DNA from: Neoarius graeffei
Taxonomy: Eukaryota; Chordata; Actinopteri; Siluriformes; Ariidae
Length of the DNA stretch: 64,000 nucleotides
Assembly: GCF_027579695.1 (NCBI RefSeq)
Contig: NC_083587.1
Span: forward strand, 38,373,732-38,437,731
Direction of reading: 5' to 3'
Below the pieces are notes generated by a model that was given only the letters and a program-made list of their open reading frames with translations, made no database searches and was not told the origin of the DNA. Both the position numbers and the translations under genes were made by a program. Below, piece after piece: positions 21,502 to 33,000 of this stretch; position 1 is the first letter of the stretch; each line of letters opens with the position of its first letter.

Positions 21502-21853
21502 GTATTGGGTTCTCTTAACTTGTTCAGTGCAGAAATGCAGAATGGCATGGTTTATTAACATGATACCAATCTACAACATGAAGGAATACCACATTGTTAA
21601 AACTGGCTTGAGCATGGGAATCGGCCTATCAGGAAGTTTCCACCTGTTTTTCCACATGTATTTCTTCCTAAGTGTGCCATCTGTGTAGATGTATCTGTAG
21701 TTTAAAAGCAAGGCCACTCATTCTCTCCTTGTCTGTCTTCTGAGTCCTGCTCGTAGCCATTGAGAACACTAGTCTGAACACTCAGACTTCAGAAAACATC
21801 GAAAATATTCTGGTAAGCATTAGTGGCTGATCTTTTTCATATTTTTTTTCAGC
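21502..21853 (+). repeat. Copy A of a 350-bp block that resembles the lipoxygenase promoter and first exon
   Basis: It shares essentially its whole length with 29288-29641, from AGTATTGGGTTCTCTTAAC to a T-run ending in CAG. It includes AGTTTAAAAGCAAGG (TATA-like) and a CTG|GTAAGC splice donor at 21813. A third copy (22907-23108 plus 29141-29166) is interrupted by a BEL element. It may be a duplicated upstream exon or a dispersed repeat; one window cannot decide. Confidence 0.6.
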
Positions 21854-21944
21854 CTGCACTGAAAAAGCCATCAGAAATGTTGTTTCCTTTTTAAGCTGAT
21901 TTAATTTCCCCTGTGCCTTCTTTGATGTGTGTCAGAATACAAGG

Positions 21945-22317
21945 CTCTCATCTCATCTCATTATCTCTAGCCGCTTTATCCTGTTCTACAGGGTCGCAGG
22001 CAAGCTGGAGCCTATCCCAGCTGACTACGGGCGAAAGGCGGGGTACACCCTGGACAAGTCACCAGGTCATCACAGGACTGACACATAGACACAGACAACC
22101 ATTCACACTCACACCTACAGTACGGTCAATTTAGAGTCACCAGTTAACCTAACCTGCATGTCTTTGGACTGTGGGGGAAACCGGAGCACCCGGAGGAAAC
22201 CCACGTGGACACAGGGAGAACATGCAAGCTCCACACAGAAAGGCCCTCATCAGCCACAGGGCTCGAACCCGGACCTTCTTGCTGTGAGGCGACAGCGCTA
22301 ACCACTACACCACCGTG
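21945..22317 (-). mobile_element. tRNA-derived SINE, minus strand
   Basis: Same family as at 4497. An 11-bp target duplication AGAATACAAGG lies at 21934-21944 and 22318-22328. The first bases of the tRNA head (GGCGGC) are missing relative to other copies, so the 5' end is slightly truncated. The B box is intact. Confidence 0.85.
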
Positions 22318-22328
22318 AGAATACAAGG

Positions 22329-22906
22329 TTTTAGAGAAAATAATATTTAGATTGTTTTTAATTCAAGCTTTTTCATCAAAAAGAAAATGAATTGTTATTA
22401 TGCCACAGAGGCCTCATTGCACACAGCAACAGGAAAGTATATCTGCCAATTTTCCCTTTGTTTTCCCTCCAACCAAGCTCGATTCCCTTAGTGCCCACAG
22501 AGAAGAACACAGTATCCCAAATCTTAGAGGAATCATGATTCTGCTCTATTGTCATGAATCACTCATGAATAAACATAAAACAAATATAGCTGATGCACTT
22601 CCTAGTGCACTGACTAGATTCCAAACACATTTGGAATCACACAATTTGAGGCAGAAAGTCACACCAGAGAAAATGTACTGTATAGGCAACGGTCTTTAAA
22701 ATTTCATTGTTTTGAGATGGAGGAGTATCTCCAAAGACATACTGACTGCAGGCTATGTGTGTGTTTCTTTCTGCATGGATCAGGATATATTGCACCATTC
22801 AATTTTGTAGTATTCAGGCTTGCAAAGGGACCGCATGGCAAAGCATCTGTTATGACATGTCATGGGTTCTTTCCACAGTCGTGGTGTGACGGCCATAAAA
22901 AAAACA
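22329..22906. other. No gene seen
   Basis: Unique-looking AT-rich sequence. A 99-codon plus-strand ORF (22400-22699) has no recognisable domain and no splice support. Confidence 0.4.
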
Positions 22907-23108
22907 ACCAACTTGTTCAGTGCGGAAATGCAGAATGATATCATGTCAATAAACCATGCCAATCTACAACATGAAGGAATGCCACATTGTTAAAACTGGT
23001 TTGAGCATGGGAATCGGCCTATCAGGAAGTTTCCACATGTATTTCTTCCTAAGTGTGCCATCTGTGTAGGTGTACCTGTAGTTTAAAAGCAAGGCCACTC
23101 ATTCTCTC
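22907..23108 (+). repeat. Copy B (left part) of the promoter-like block, cut by the BEL insertion
   Basis: It matches copies A and C from CAACTTGTTCAGTGC to CCACTCATTCTCTC. It carries a small rearrangement near 22935 (GATATCATGTCAATAAACC). The BEL element is inserted at the CTCTC just after the TATA-like box, and 29 more bases of the block continue after the element at 29136-29164. Confidence 0.65.
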
Positions 23109-23475
23109 TGTAAGGGCCAGCTAAGCAATAATAATTTAAGTTAAAAACAGTTAAAAATGAATGATGATAATTTAAGAACATAGAAAACAGTTTAGAACAT
23201 AGAAAAAGAACATAGAAAAGAGTTCCATGTTCTAAATCTTATGATGTGACATCACTGACTGTGTATACCTTAGTTTCGAGTCAGAACACGGTGGAAGCAA
23301 CACAGTCTTTTGACCATGCGTCAGACCTTGTGATTTACCTTGTTGTTTTTAAGTAAACATTTTAGAAAGACAAGGGAAGTTGTCATGTCTTGTCACTCAC
23401 GTGGAAAAAGAGTTTTTTCAACTGACTCCAGAAGTGGTACAGTAAACAAGGAAGAGCTAACAGAGTGCCATTACA
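23109..23475 (+). repeat. 5' LTR of BEL element
   Basis: 367 bp, starting TGTAAGGGCC and ending GCCATTACA. It differs from the 3' LTR at a small number of positions, so the insertion is fairly recent despite its coding defects. Confidence 0.88.
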
Positions 23476-23919
23476 TTTAGTCAAAAGACTTGCTTAACGA
23501 GCAGAGCAGCGGAGCTGGAGTTGCACTGTGTATGTGTGAGAGAGCGGGGCCCGTTGCATGAAAGGAAAGAAGGAGAGCTCACCCAAGGATGCTGAAGCAG
23601 AAACGGACTATTGTTTGAAATATTCTCCAAGACAACATACTGATAGATCCTCGTAATATCCAAGTGCAGTAAGACGAGCAGACGTGAAGTGGATAATTAT
23701 GGCGCTCGAGACAAAATTAAAGGACGATTGCAAACAAAAAATGCAAGTTACGGATTTCCCCTGTGAATTGTAATGCAAGTCTTGAGTCAAACAACGTGGA
23801 GTTTGGCATTATTTTGAAAGGTTGTATTGCACTCATTTTATGAAGAAAAGTGACTTTGAAGAAAAGTGCTTTTAAACTTTGCAAACTACCGTACTTGAGC
23901 CTTTACTCTGCAATATAAG

Positions 23920-25323
23920 ATGGCTAATGAAAAGGAGCCAAGATGTCTTGAGGATACAATGGAACAGGGAAGGTCACGCAAGCTGACAGAGAAAGCACTA
24001 CAGGAGAAATTACAAAGGCACATAGCACTGAGGAAGCACAACTTAGGAGCTCTCACAAGTAAAATAAGGGACGTGGAGACATTGAAGAGTGATGCTCAAA
24101 ATTTACAAAGAGTCAAAGAAGTGATGGAAAATGATTTTGCACTTCATTTACAGGGGCTTAGTCGCCACAACAATGAAGTCGTAAATCTTTTGGCTGAAAA
24201 TGAAAAAATATATGACCAGGAAAAATGGTTTGAACCCAAAGTGGCATCCATCAAAAAATTTATGAAAGAAACTAAAAAATGGATTGCAGATGTACATGAA
24301 TCTGTACTGCAAAGAGAGAAGGATGAGGACATTGACCTCCAAGATACTGTTACACCAAGTGACAGCGTTTCTCAGGTTGATGTCAATGATGATGGGCACA
24401 CCCGCCCATGTGGATCTCAAGTTAGTCGCACGTCATCCACAACATGAGTCTCAGCAACACGCATTAAACAGGAAGCGGAACATGCAGCCCTGCTTGAACG
24501 TGAGGCTGCACAGAAAAAAAGGCAGCAGCTTGAGCTTGAAATGGCTGCATTTCAAGTTCAAAAGGAAACTGAAATAACCAGACTTAAAGTCGCAAAGGAA
24601 GAACTTGAGCTGGAGACTGCATTAGCTGAAAGTAGTGCAAAAATAAAGGTGCTCAAAGAATATGAGAACTCAGAAGATGGTTTGAGTAGCCACAGACAAG
24701 CACAAAAGCTACGAGGTGGGAACGTGAAGCAAGAAAGAACCAGCTTTCCTCTTCAACCAGGCAGCATGAACTTTCACGCACCACCACAAACGCGGCACAA
24801 TGTGGTTCCACAAGATTTGAACTATAATGTGCCAACCAACAGAGATGTGGACGTAATAAAGGTCATGCAAAATCAGAATGTAATTACTGAACTGCTAGTT
24901 AAACAACAGAAGCAATCTCCGCTACCTGTGAAGGATATTCCTGTCTTCAGAGGTGATACACTGCAATACAAATCGTTCAGAAGAGCATTTGAGCACTCAG
25001 TAGAACAAAGGACAGACAATGATCAAGACAAATTGTACTTTTTAGAACAGTTTACAGCCGGTGAACCCCAAGAGTTAGTCCGCAGTTGTGCACACATGCT
25101 ACCCAGCAAAGGCTACTACAAAGCAAAGTGTCTGCTTCATAAACACTATGGGGATGAGCTACAGATCGCCAGAGCATACATCGATAAGGCATTAAAATGG
25201 CTGCAGATCAAGTCAGACGATGGAAAGGCATTGAGTGCTTATGCAATGTTTTTGGTTGGATGTCGCAACTCTATGGAGGACATAGACTTCTTAGATGAGA
25301 TGGACAATCCTACTAACCTATGA
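23920..25323 (+). pseudogene. BEL gag region (coiled coil and capsid-like), stop codons inside
   Basis: The frame starts at the ATG at 23920 and is interrupted by TGA at 24445-24447 and TGA at 25321-25323, while the reading frame itself continues unchanged. The N-terminal half is a long charged coiled coil. The later part contains PVFRGDTLQYKSFRRAFEH and KLYFLEQFTAGEPQELVRSC, typical of the DUF1759-type gag of BEL/Pao elements. The second stop could have come from a CGA-to-TGA change, the usual result of CpG decay. Confidence 0.8.
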
Positions 25324-26919
25324 ACAGTGGTATCCAAACTACCTTACAAAATGAAAGAACGCTGGCGTGCTGAAGCTTTTGATATCAAAGAGCGAAGAGA
25401 CATAAGAGCAAGGTTTGCTGATTTAGTGAGTTACATAGACCGCCAAGCTAAAATAATGCTTTATCCCCTCTTCGGTAATATACCAGACAGCTGCTCAGTC
25501 ACAACTGGAAAAACTGAGCACAAAGAAAGGTATCCTGCAAAGAGAGAGATCCGTGGAAGCAGTTTTGCCACAAACGTTTCAGCTGAAAACCAACGGTCTC
25601 GAGGATCATATGTGAAACCAGCAAACTCAAGCAATACAGGGATTGCCTTTGAGAAGCCATGTTTGTACTGCCAGCAATCTCACACCCTAGCTACATGTAG
25701 CCAAATCAAAATGCAGCCACACAAAGAACGCATGGAGTTCTTGAAGCTAAAGGGCCTGTGTTTTGGATGCTTAACCCCTGGCCATCTCAGCAAATTCTGC
25801 AAAAGAAGAATTGAGTGTAAAGAATGTGCATTAAAGCACCCAGACATTCTACATACACCAAAAAGGGAAGTTTCTGTCTCACCTGACAAGAGTGATGGCA
25901 GCCACAGAAATAAAGTAAGTTCTGTTTCATCTGAGAAGGCTTGTGGTGCTCATAAAGAAGAAGTATCATGTGATCAAGTTTCTATCGCTCAAGAATCTTG
26001 CAGCCTCACAGGGGCCGGAGAACCTGAATGTGTGCTGTCAATAATACCAGTGAAGATTAAGTCAAAAAAGGGTGACAAGGATGTGGAAACATTTGCTTTC
26101 ATGGATCCAGGAAGTACAGCAACATTCTGCACTAGAGACCTGCAAAGAAAACTGAACGTTAAAGGGAAAACAACGCAAATACTTCTCAGCACCATGGGTC
26201 AAAACAAACCTGGGGAACAGAAACTCATGAACAGTTATGTGATATCGGACCTGGAAGTGTGCGGACTGGAAGACAACAAGTATATTCAGTTACCTAAGGT
26301 GTACACTCACAACAACATACCTGTTCACACTGACAACATACCAAAGCAATCAGATATAGAGAAGTTGCCTTACCTCAAAGAAGTACGCTTGCCAGAAATA
26401 GAAGCGGATGTAGGCCTACTTATTGGAGCAAACTGTCCAAAGGCAATGGAGCCATGGTGCATCATCAACAGTAGAGATGGAGGACCTTATGCGGTGAAGA
26501 CTGCTGTTGGCTGGGTCGTGAATGGGCCCATAAGAAAAGAGCTGGATGACACAGAGAATAAACCACCTCAATGTTCAGTGAACAGGATCTCTGTGATGGA
26601 AATTGAGAAGTTGCTGGTCCAACAATACAATGCTGACTTCCCAGAGCGTAACTATGACGACAAAGAAGAGTTGTCACAAGAAGACAAACAATTCATGCAG
26701 TCTGTGCAGGACACAGCAACTTTAGAGAATGGACATTACAGCATTGGATTGCCATTCAGGAACAGAAGGCTTCAAATGCCTAATAACCGTTGTGTGGTAG
26801 AACAGCGCATAGCCACTCTACTCAGAAAGTTCAAGAAGAATCCTGGGTTCTATGAAGAGTACAAAGTCTTCATGGACACCACCATTGACAAAGGCTTCAA
26901 GTTCCAGCACATCAGCTGA
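25324..26919 (+). pseudogene. BEL zinc knuckles and aspartic protease; ends before RT
   Basis: Same frame as the upstream gag. Two zinc knuckles (CLYCQQSHTLATC and CFGCLTPGHLSKFC) are followed by an aspartic protease with DPGSTATFC and by the BEL linker that includes LLIGANCPKAMEPW and VGWVVNGPI. The frame stops at TGA 26917-26919, just where the reverse transcriptase domain would begin. Confidence 0.85.
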
Positions 26920-26936
26920 ACCGTGATGACAACAGG

Positions 26937-28346
26937 GTGTTCTACATACCACATCACGGGGTGTACCAGCCTATAGAAAGGAAAGAAAGCCTTCAAAACT
27001 ATCCAGAAGTCAAAAGCACAGTTACAGTCAACACAATCGAAGTCAAAGATAACATGGAACCAATTAACAATTTGATCTACTACTACTCTGACTGGCATAA
27101 GCTAAAAAGGTTGGTTGCCTGGATTTTAAAGGTAAAGAAAACTTTGCAGCAACTGAAGGATGAAAGAAAAGAGTTCACAAGAACAATCAGTCAAACTGAA
27201 AAGGACCCTGAAAGGCAAAGATCAAAGTTAGGACAGCATATGGAAAAATGCAAAACAACGATAGAACGGAAATCACTTACCTTGGATGATCTGGCTGCCA
27301 CAGAAAAGGAAATAATTATGTTTAGCCAAAGACAGAAATTTGGAGAAGAAATCAAAGCTCTGCAAAAAGGCAAACAAGTCAGTTGCAACAGTCGGCTGTT
27401 CAAACTAGACCCAATCCTTCAAGATGGCATTTTGAGAGTCGGAGGAAGACTTAACAAGTCGGCTATGCCAGAAAATGTCAAACATCCAGCGATACTCTCT
27501 AAGCACAGTAGAGTCGCCACACTGATTTTGAGAGACATACACCAAAGAACAGGACACTGCGGACGGAGTTATGTTTTGTCACAACTAAGATGCAAGTATT
27601 GGATCCCACAAGCCAATTCTGCCATCCGAAAGATAATCAATAAGTGCACAGTGTGCCGCAGGACTAATGGAAAGGTCGGAGAGCAAAAGATGGCGAACCT
27701 ACCTGAGGACTGCCTTATGCCCGACAAACCACCTTTTATGAACACAGGTGTTGATTACTTTGAGCCATTTGATGTCAAGCGGGGCCGGAGTACAGTCAAG
27801 AGATATGGCGTGATGTTTACCCACCTCACCCTCAGAGCTGTGCATACTGAAGTTGCAGACAGCCTTGATACAGACTCCTGTATTAGTGCCATTCGATGTT
27901 TTGTAAGCAGAAGGGGTCAAGTCACCATCATGCGCTCTGACAACGGCACAAACTTTGTGGGCGCTGAAAGGGAGATGAGAGAAGCCATACAGCACCTGGA
28001 TAATGATAAGATTGAAAGAGCTTTGCAACCAAAGGGAATAAAGTGGATATTTAACAGTCCAGCAGCTTCCCACCAGGGCAGGATCTGGGAAAGACAGATT
28101 CGCACAGTGCGAAGAATCCTCAATTCCCTGTTGAAAGAACAAGCTGTGAATGATGATTGTCTTCAGACAATAATATGTGAGGTCGAGAGCATCATCAACG
28201 GCAGGCCGCTCACAAGTATCTCAGATGATGTGAATGGCCTTCAGCCTCTAACACCTAATCACTTATTGCTGCTGAAGTCTCAACCCAGCGTGCCACCAGG
28301 CATCTTCAGCAAAGATAACACATATACAAGAAAGCGATGGAAGTAA
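26937..28346 (+). pseudogene. BEL integrase region, directly joined to the RT start
   Basis: A 469-codon frame, shifted relative to the upstream one. It opens with the first residues of a BEL reverse transcriptase (FYIPHHGVYQP) and then jumps straight to the RNase H-integrase linker. The integrase has an HHCC domain (HRTGHCGRSYV-like His residues, CTVCRRTNGK) and a DDE core with RSDNGTNFVGAE and the Glu in SHQGRIWERQIR. The YxDD-bearing RT core and RNase H (some 500 residues in intact relatives) are absent. The frame ends at TAA 28344-28346; further C-terminal residues continue out to about 28640 with another stop. Confidence 0.85.
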
Positions 28347-28771
28347 GTCCAATATCTTGCAGATTTATTTTGGACTAGATGGACGCGTGAGTATCTTCCT
28401 CTCCTCCAAGAACGCCAGAAAAGGTCAAGACCAAGGAGAAACTTTATTACTGGAGATGTCATGTTACTAGTGGACAGCTCTTCTCCATGCAATTCCTGGC
28501 TCATGGGAAGACTAGTCGAAACATTACCAGATTCCAGCGGAATGGTGTGAAGAGTGAAGATAAAAACCAAGACCAACATCTTGGAAAGACCTGTCAACAA
28601 ACTGTGCTTGTTGGAAGAAGCAGCGTCAGAAGAGACGATTGAGTGAGAAGATGTGAAAAAAGGAAAAATCATAAGAAGCCAGTTGGACTGTTCAGAGATA
28701 TTGAAAGTAATTTGAATGTTTAAGTTTGTAATTGCTTAGTCTTCCTGCCTAACCAATTAGGGGCTGGGTAA

Positions 28772-29140
28772 TGTAAGGGCCAGTTAAGCAATAATAATTT
28801 AAGTTAAAAACAGTTAAAAATGAATGATGATAATTTAAGAACATAGAAAAGAGTTTAGAACATAGAAAAAGAACATAGAAAAGAGTTCCATGTTCTAAAT
28901 CTTATGATGTGACATCACTGACTGTGTATACCTTAGTTTCGAGTCAGAACACGGTGGAAGCAACACAGTCTTTTGACCGTGCGTCAGACCTTGTGATTTA
29001 CCTTGTTGTTTTTAAGTAAACATTATAGAAAGACAAGGGAAGTTGTCATGTCTCGTCGCTCGCATGGAAAAAGAGTGTTTTTTCGACTGACTCCAGAAGT
29101 GGTACAGTAAACAAGGAAGAGCTAACAGAGTGCCATTGCA
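28772..29140 (+). repeat. 3' LTR of BEL element
   Basis: 369 bp, preceded by a purine-rich GGGGCTGGGTAA (28760-28771) that would serve as polypurine tract. It ends in GTGCCATTGCA, followed by the duplicated CTCTC. Confidence 0.88.
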
Positions 29141-29166
29141 CTCTCCTTGTCTGTCTTCTGAGTCCA

Positions 29167-29288
29167 TTTGATATGTTGTCTATGTTCTATTGTGAATACA
29201 AAAGCAGTTTTTGAGATTTGTAAATTATTGCATTCCGTTTTTATTAACAATTTGTACTTTGTCCCAACTTTTTTGGAATCAGGGTTGT
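29167..29288. repeat. DNA-transposon end fragment (same family as 34560-34770)
   Basis: The stretch ATTTGATATGTTGTCTATG through CCCAACTTTTTTGGAATC to GGGTTGTA recurs almost unchanged at 34647-34768. It is a widespread non-autonomous element end in fish genomes. Here it truncates copy B of the promoter-like block. Confidence 0.65.
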
Positions 29289-29641
29289 AGTATTGGGTTC
29301 TCTTAACTTGTTCAGTGCGGAAATGCAGAATGGCATGGTTTATTGACATGATACCAATCTACAACATGAAGGAATGCCACATTGTTAAAACTGGCTTGAG
29401 CATGGGAATCGGCCTTTCAGGAAGTTTCCACCTGTTTTTCCACGTGTATTTCTTCTTAAATGTGCCATCTGTGTAGGTGTACCTGCAGTTTAAAAGCAAG
29501 GCCACTCATTCTCTCCTTGTCTGTCTTCTGAGTCCTGCTCATAGCCATTGAGAACACTAGTCTGATCAACACTCAGACTTCAGAAAACATCGAAAATATT
29601 CTGGTAAGCATTAGTGGCTGATCTTTTTCATATTTTTTTCA
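29288..29641 (+). promoter_or_regulatory. Copy C of the block: candidate lipoxygenase promoter and noncoding first exon
   Basis: It lies 425 bases before the coding start. It contains GTTTAAAAGCAAGG (TATA-like, 29489-29502), then about 100 bases without ATG that end in ATTCTG|GTAAGC, a strong splice donor (intron from 29604). The first coding exon begins at 30059 after a pyrimidine-rich acceptor (CTCCCACCGTACAG). The block therefore fits a TATA box, a 5' untranslated exon and its donor. Evidence is by layout only, with no transcript data. Confidence 0.5.
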
Positions 29642-30050
29642 GTAGTAACTAATGCTACTACCACTACTACTGTTACTACTACTACTACTACAGAAATCAA
29701 ACCACTATGAAAACTCTACTTGTCTCATGGTCTTCCTCCTTTTCTCAGTCCCTAATCATCTCACTCACTCATTCTTTCTCTCTCTCTCTCTTAGTCATTC
29801 ACATAGTCACTCACTCAGTTGTATATTCACTCACTTATTCACTCATTCAGACACTCACTCACTTACATATTCGCTCACTCACTTACATATTCACTCTCAC
29901 TATCATAGTCACTTATATTCACACACTCGGTTTCACTCACTCATTCATACACTTATGAATTCACACACTTATTGAATCATTCTACTCACATTCACATGCT
30001 CACTCACTCACTTGCTTATTCACTCACTCACAAACTCTCTCCTCCTCCCA
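29640..30050. repeat. (ACT)n run and long CACTCACT minisatellite
   Basis: 29650-29695 is an imperfect ACT trinucleotide run. 29755-30045 is a degenerate array of CACTCACT/TATTCACTCA units. Together they fill the putative first intron of the lipoxygenase gene up to the acceptor. Confidence 0.85.
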
Positions 30051-30058
30051 CCGTACAG

Positions 30059-33000
30059 AATAACGATGGTGATCTACACAGTGACGGCGTACACGGGGAA
30101 GAGAGCCTTGGCTGGCACAACAAGCTACATCTCCATCAAATTCCACGGTCCCAAGAATGAGAGTGATGAAAAGGATTTGGATACAGGATTCTTCTCTGGC
30201 TTTTGGCAAGGATCAGTAAGTGCACACATATGGCAGCAAGAGCTGAGGAGGCTAATTGGTAGCCTACAGATGTTCACTATGGTTGACAGCGTGTGTTAAT
30301 TGTATGTAATATATATTTTTTTTCAAAACTGAATTGCACTAAATGTGCTTACATGAAATGTATTTTAAAAAAAAGCTCTACAAACATAAAGACAACAGGT
30401 GTGTTGTATTGTGAACAAAGGAATTGCATTCATATAAATCTTTTGATTCTAAGTTAGTTTCATTATATAGGAGCTCTGAGGGATTCTGACTGATTCAAAG
30501 TTACCTGAATGCAACTCAACATTCTTCATTTACTTTGCTTTGTGTTTAATGTGGGAACAACATGTACCACACAACATGGTATAGTTTTGTTAGTTTGTTT
30601 CATTCAGTGTTTATCTGCACTGTAAACCCCAACTGCTCAGTGAACTCAAAATATTAGTGGAAACTGATTACCACTAACATTTCATTTTTTTCTGAAGTTT
30701 TAAACTTTAGATATTTCAAGTTTTTGGAAAATGAAGTACTTTATACTCAATAAATCTGAGCTAATGATTTTTAAATTTGAGTGCTAGTCAGCTACTCAAA
30801 TATTTTAATTGATGTCTGTAATGATTGTTGAAGGTGGGTGGAGCACAGAAGCAGGGCAGCCCAGAACTGAGTGTTACAAAAAATTTTATTTTAGCTTTTC
30901 AGCTTTCCCTTTCACACTCTCCCAGTCAGACACGCACGCACACAAGTGTCCAGGTTGGGGAGCGCACCCTTTCTCTGCTCTCTCTCTCCTTTATGAGTTA
31001 AACCCATAATAATAATTAATCTCGAGGTTGATTCCTTTTTTGAACTTTATTTCATTTTATTATTATATTTCTACTATTGTTTAATTCTTATTATTTTTCT
31101 TCCCCAATTATTTTATGTAATTTTATTTTCTATTGTTTACTGTTCTGCTTTTACTTCTGTAAAGCACATTGAACTGCCACTGTGTATGAAATGTGCTATA
31201 TAAATAAACTTGCCTTGCCTTGCCTTTAAAAGGGCACGGTCACTGGGGGAGACACACAAACACAGGTTAATTCACGTCAGGTGCAGTGATTCTGCCACTT
31301 ACCTTCCCTGACTCCGCCCTCCATTCACAGACCGATGCTTGACCACGCCCCCACTGCCACATACCCCCACCGCCCAACTCAGGCCGGGGAGCTGTCCGGC
31401 CTGCAGCTGTCTCCCCCCCTCCCCCTTGACGGGAGAGGAAATCCGCCACAACCATCTGCGCCCCCGGCCTGTGGACCACCTCGAACTTAAACGGCTGGAG
31501 TGCCAGATATCAACGGGTGATCCAGTGTTTCCCACAGACCAGGTAGCAATTTGTGGTGCTCCACTGTGCCGATGAGGGAATCGTGCGTGGTGGTGTCGTG
31601 GCGGTCGGTGGAGTCGGTCATTGGGGTGTATGCAAAGTGTTGACAGCGGGCGGTGTTCAAACACACAGTATTTTTCTTCAGAGTCACCTGCTGGGACTAT
31701 TTTAAAGCTGACTCCCCCCCTCCCCCTTGACGGGAGAGGAAATCCGCCACAACCATCTGCGCCCCCGGCCTGTGGACCACCTCGAACTTAAACGGCTGGA
31801 GTGCCAAATATCAACGGGTGATCCGGACGTTGGCATCCTTCATGCGGTGGAGCCACTGCAGGGGCGTGTGGTCCGAACAGAGGGTGAAAGGGTGCCCCAG
31901 CAGGTAGTAGCAGAGGGCGAGGACCGCCCACTCGATGGCGAGGCATTCCTTTTCTATTGTGCTATACCTGCCCTCGCGCACTGACAGCTTCCGGCTGATG
32001 TACAGCACTGGACGGTCCTCCACCTCCTGGGACAGAACAGCCCCCAGCTCTCTGTCCGAAGCATCTGTCTGCAAAACAAAGGGGAGAGAAAAGTCAGGGG
32101 AGTGTAACAGTGGCCCCCCACACAGTGCAGCCTTTACCTCAGAGAAAGCCCGCTGGCATTGCTCCGTCCACTGGACCGGATCTGGTACCCCTTTTTAGTG
32201 AGATCAGTCAGCGGGCTGGTGATGTCCAAATAATTAGTTATAAACCTACAATAGTAGCCAGCCAGCCCCAGGAACTGTCTCACCCCCTTTTTGGTCTTGG
32301 GCCTCGGGCAGGCTGCAATCTCTGCTGTCTTATTGATTTGGGGACGCACCTGCCCATCGCCCAAGTGGAACCCCAGATACCATACTTCCATCTGCCCAAT
32401 CGCACACTTCTTCAGGTTGGCTGTGAGACCCACTTGCCTCAGCGACCTAAGGATGGCCCTTAGGTGGTTTAAGTGCCACGGCCAGTCATTAATATAAATA
32501 ATTATATCGTCCAAGTATGCAGCCACGTAGGTAGCATGGGGGCGGAGGACCCTATGCATAAGCCACTGGAACGTAGCGGGCACCCCAAACAGCCCAAAAG
32601 GAAGTGTGACGAACTGGTGTAAGCCAAACGGTGTGGAAAAGGCCATTTTCTCTCGGGATAGTGGAGTCAAGGGGATCTACCAATATCCTTTTGTCAAATC
32701 CAGTGTCGAATAAAAACAAGCCGTGCCTAGTCGATCGAGCAACTCGTCAATACGAGGCATCGGGTACGCATCGAATTTAGACACAGCATTGACTTTTCTA
32801 TAGTCCACACAGAACTGGACCGACCCGTCGGCCTTGGGAACCAAGACCACCGGGCTGCTCCAGTCACTGTGGGACTCCTCGACGATGCCCATTTCAAGCA
32901 TGGCCTCGAGTTCTTCCCGAACCATTTTTTGTGTGTTCGGGCAGTCTGTAAAGGAGGCTGCGCACTACTACCCCTGGGGGCGTCTCAGTGTGGTGTTCTA

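Larger units (their letters stand above)
23109..29140 (+). mobile_element. BEL/Pao LTR retrotransposon with internal RT deletion
   Basis: The LTRs at 23109-23475 and 28772-29140 (367 and 369 bp; TGTAAGGGCCAG... to ...GTGCCATT(A/G)CA) are nearly identical. A 5-bp target duplication CTCTC flanks the element (23104-23108, 29141-29145). Gag, protease and integrase-bearing frames lie between. The reverse transcriptase and RNase H are absent, and several in-frame stops are present. It can only move with enzymes from another copy. It is inserted within copy B of the promoter-like block. Confidence 0.88.

Noticed and set aside
22400..22699. 99-codon ORF in the intergenic region
   Set aside because: No motif, no splice signals, and composition like its AT-rich surroundings.
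23494..23860. BEL leader as a host 5' UTR for a gene starting at 23920
   Set aside because: It lies between the BEL LTR and gag; the 23920 frame is BEL gag.
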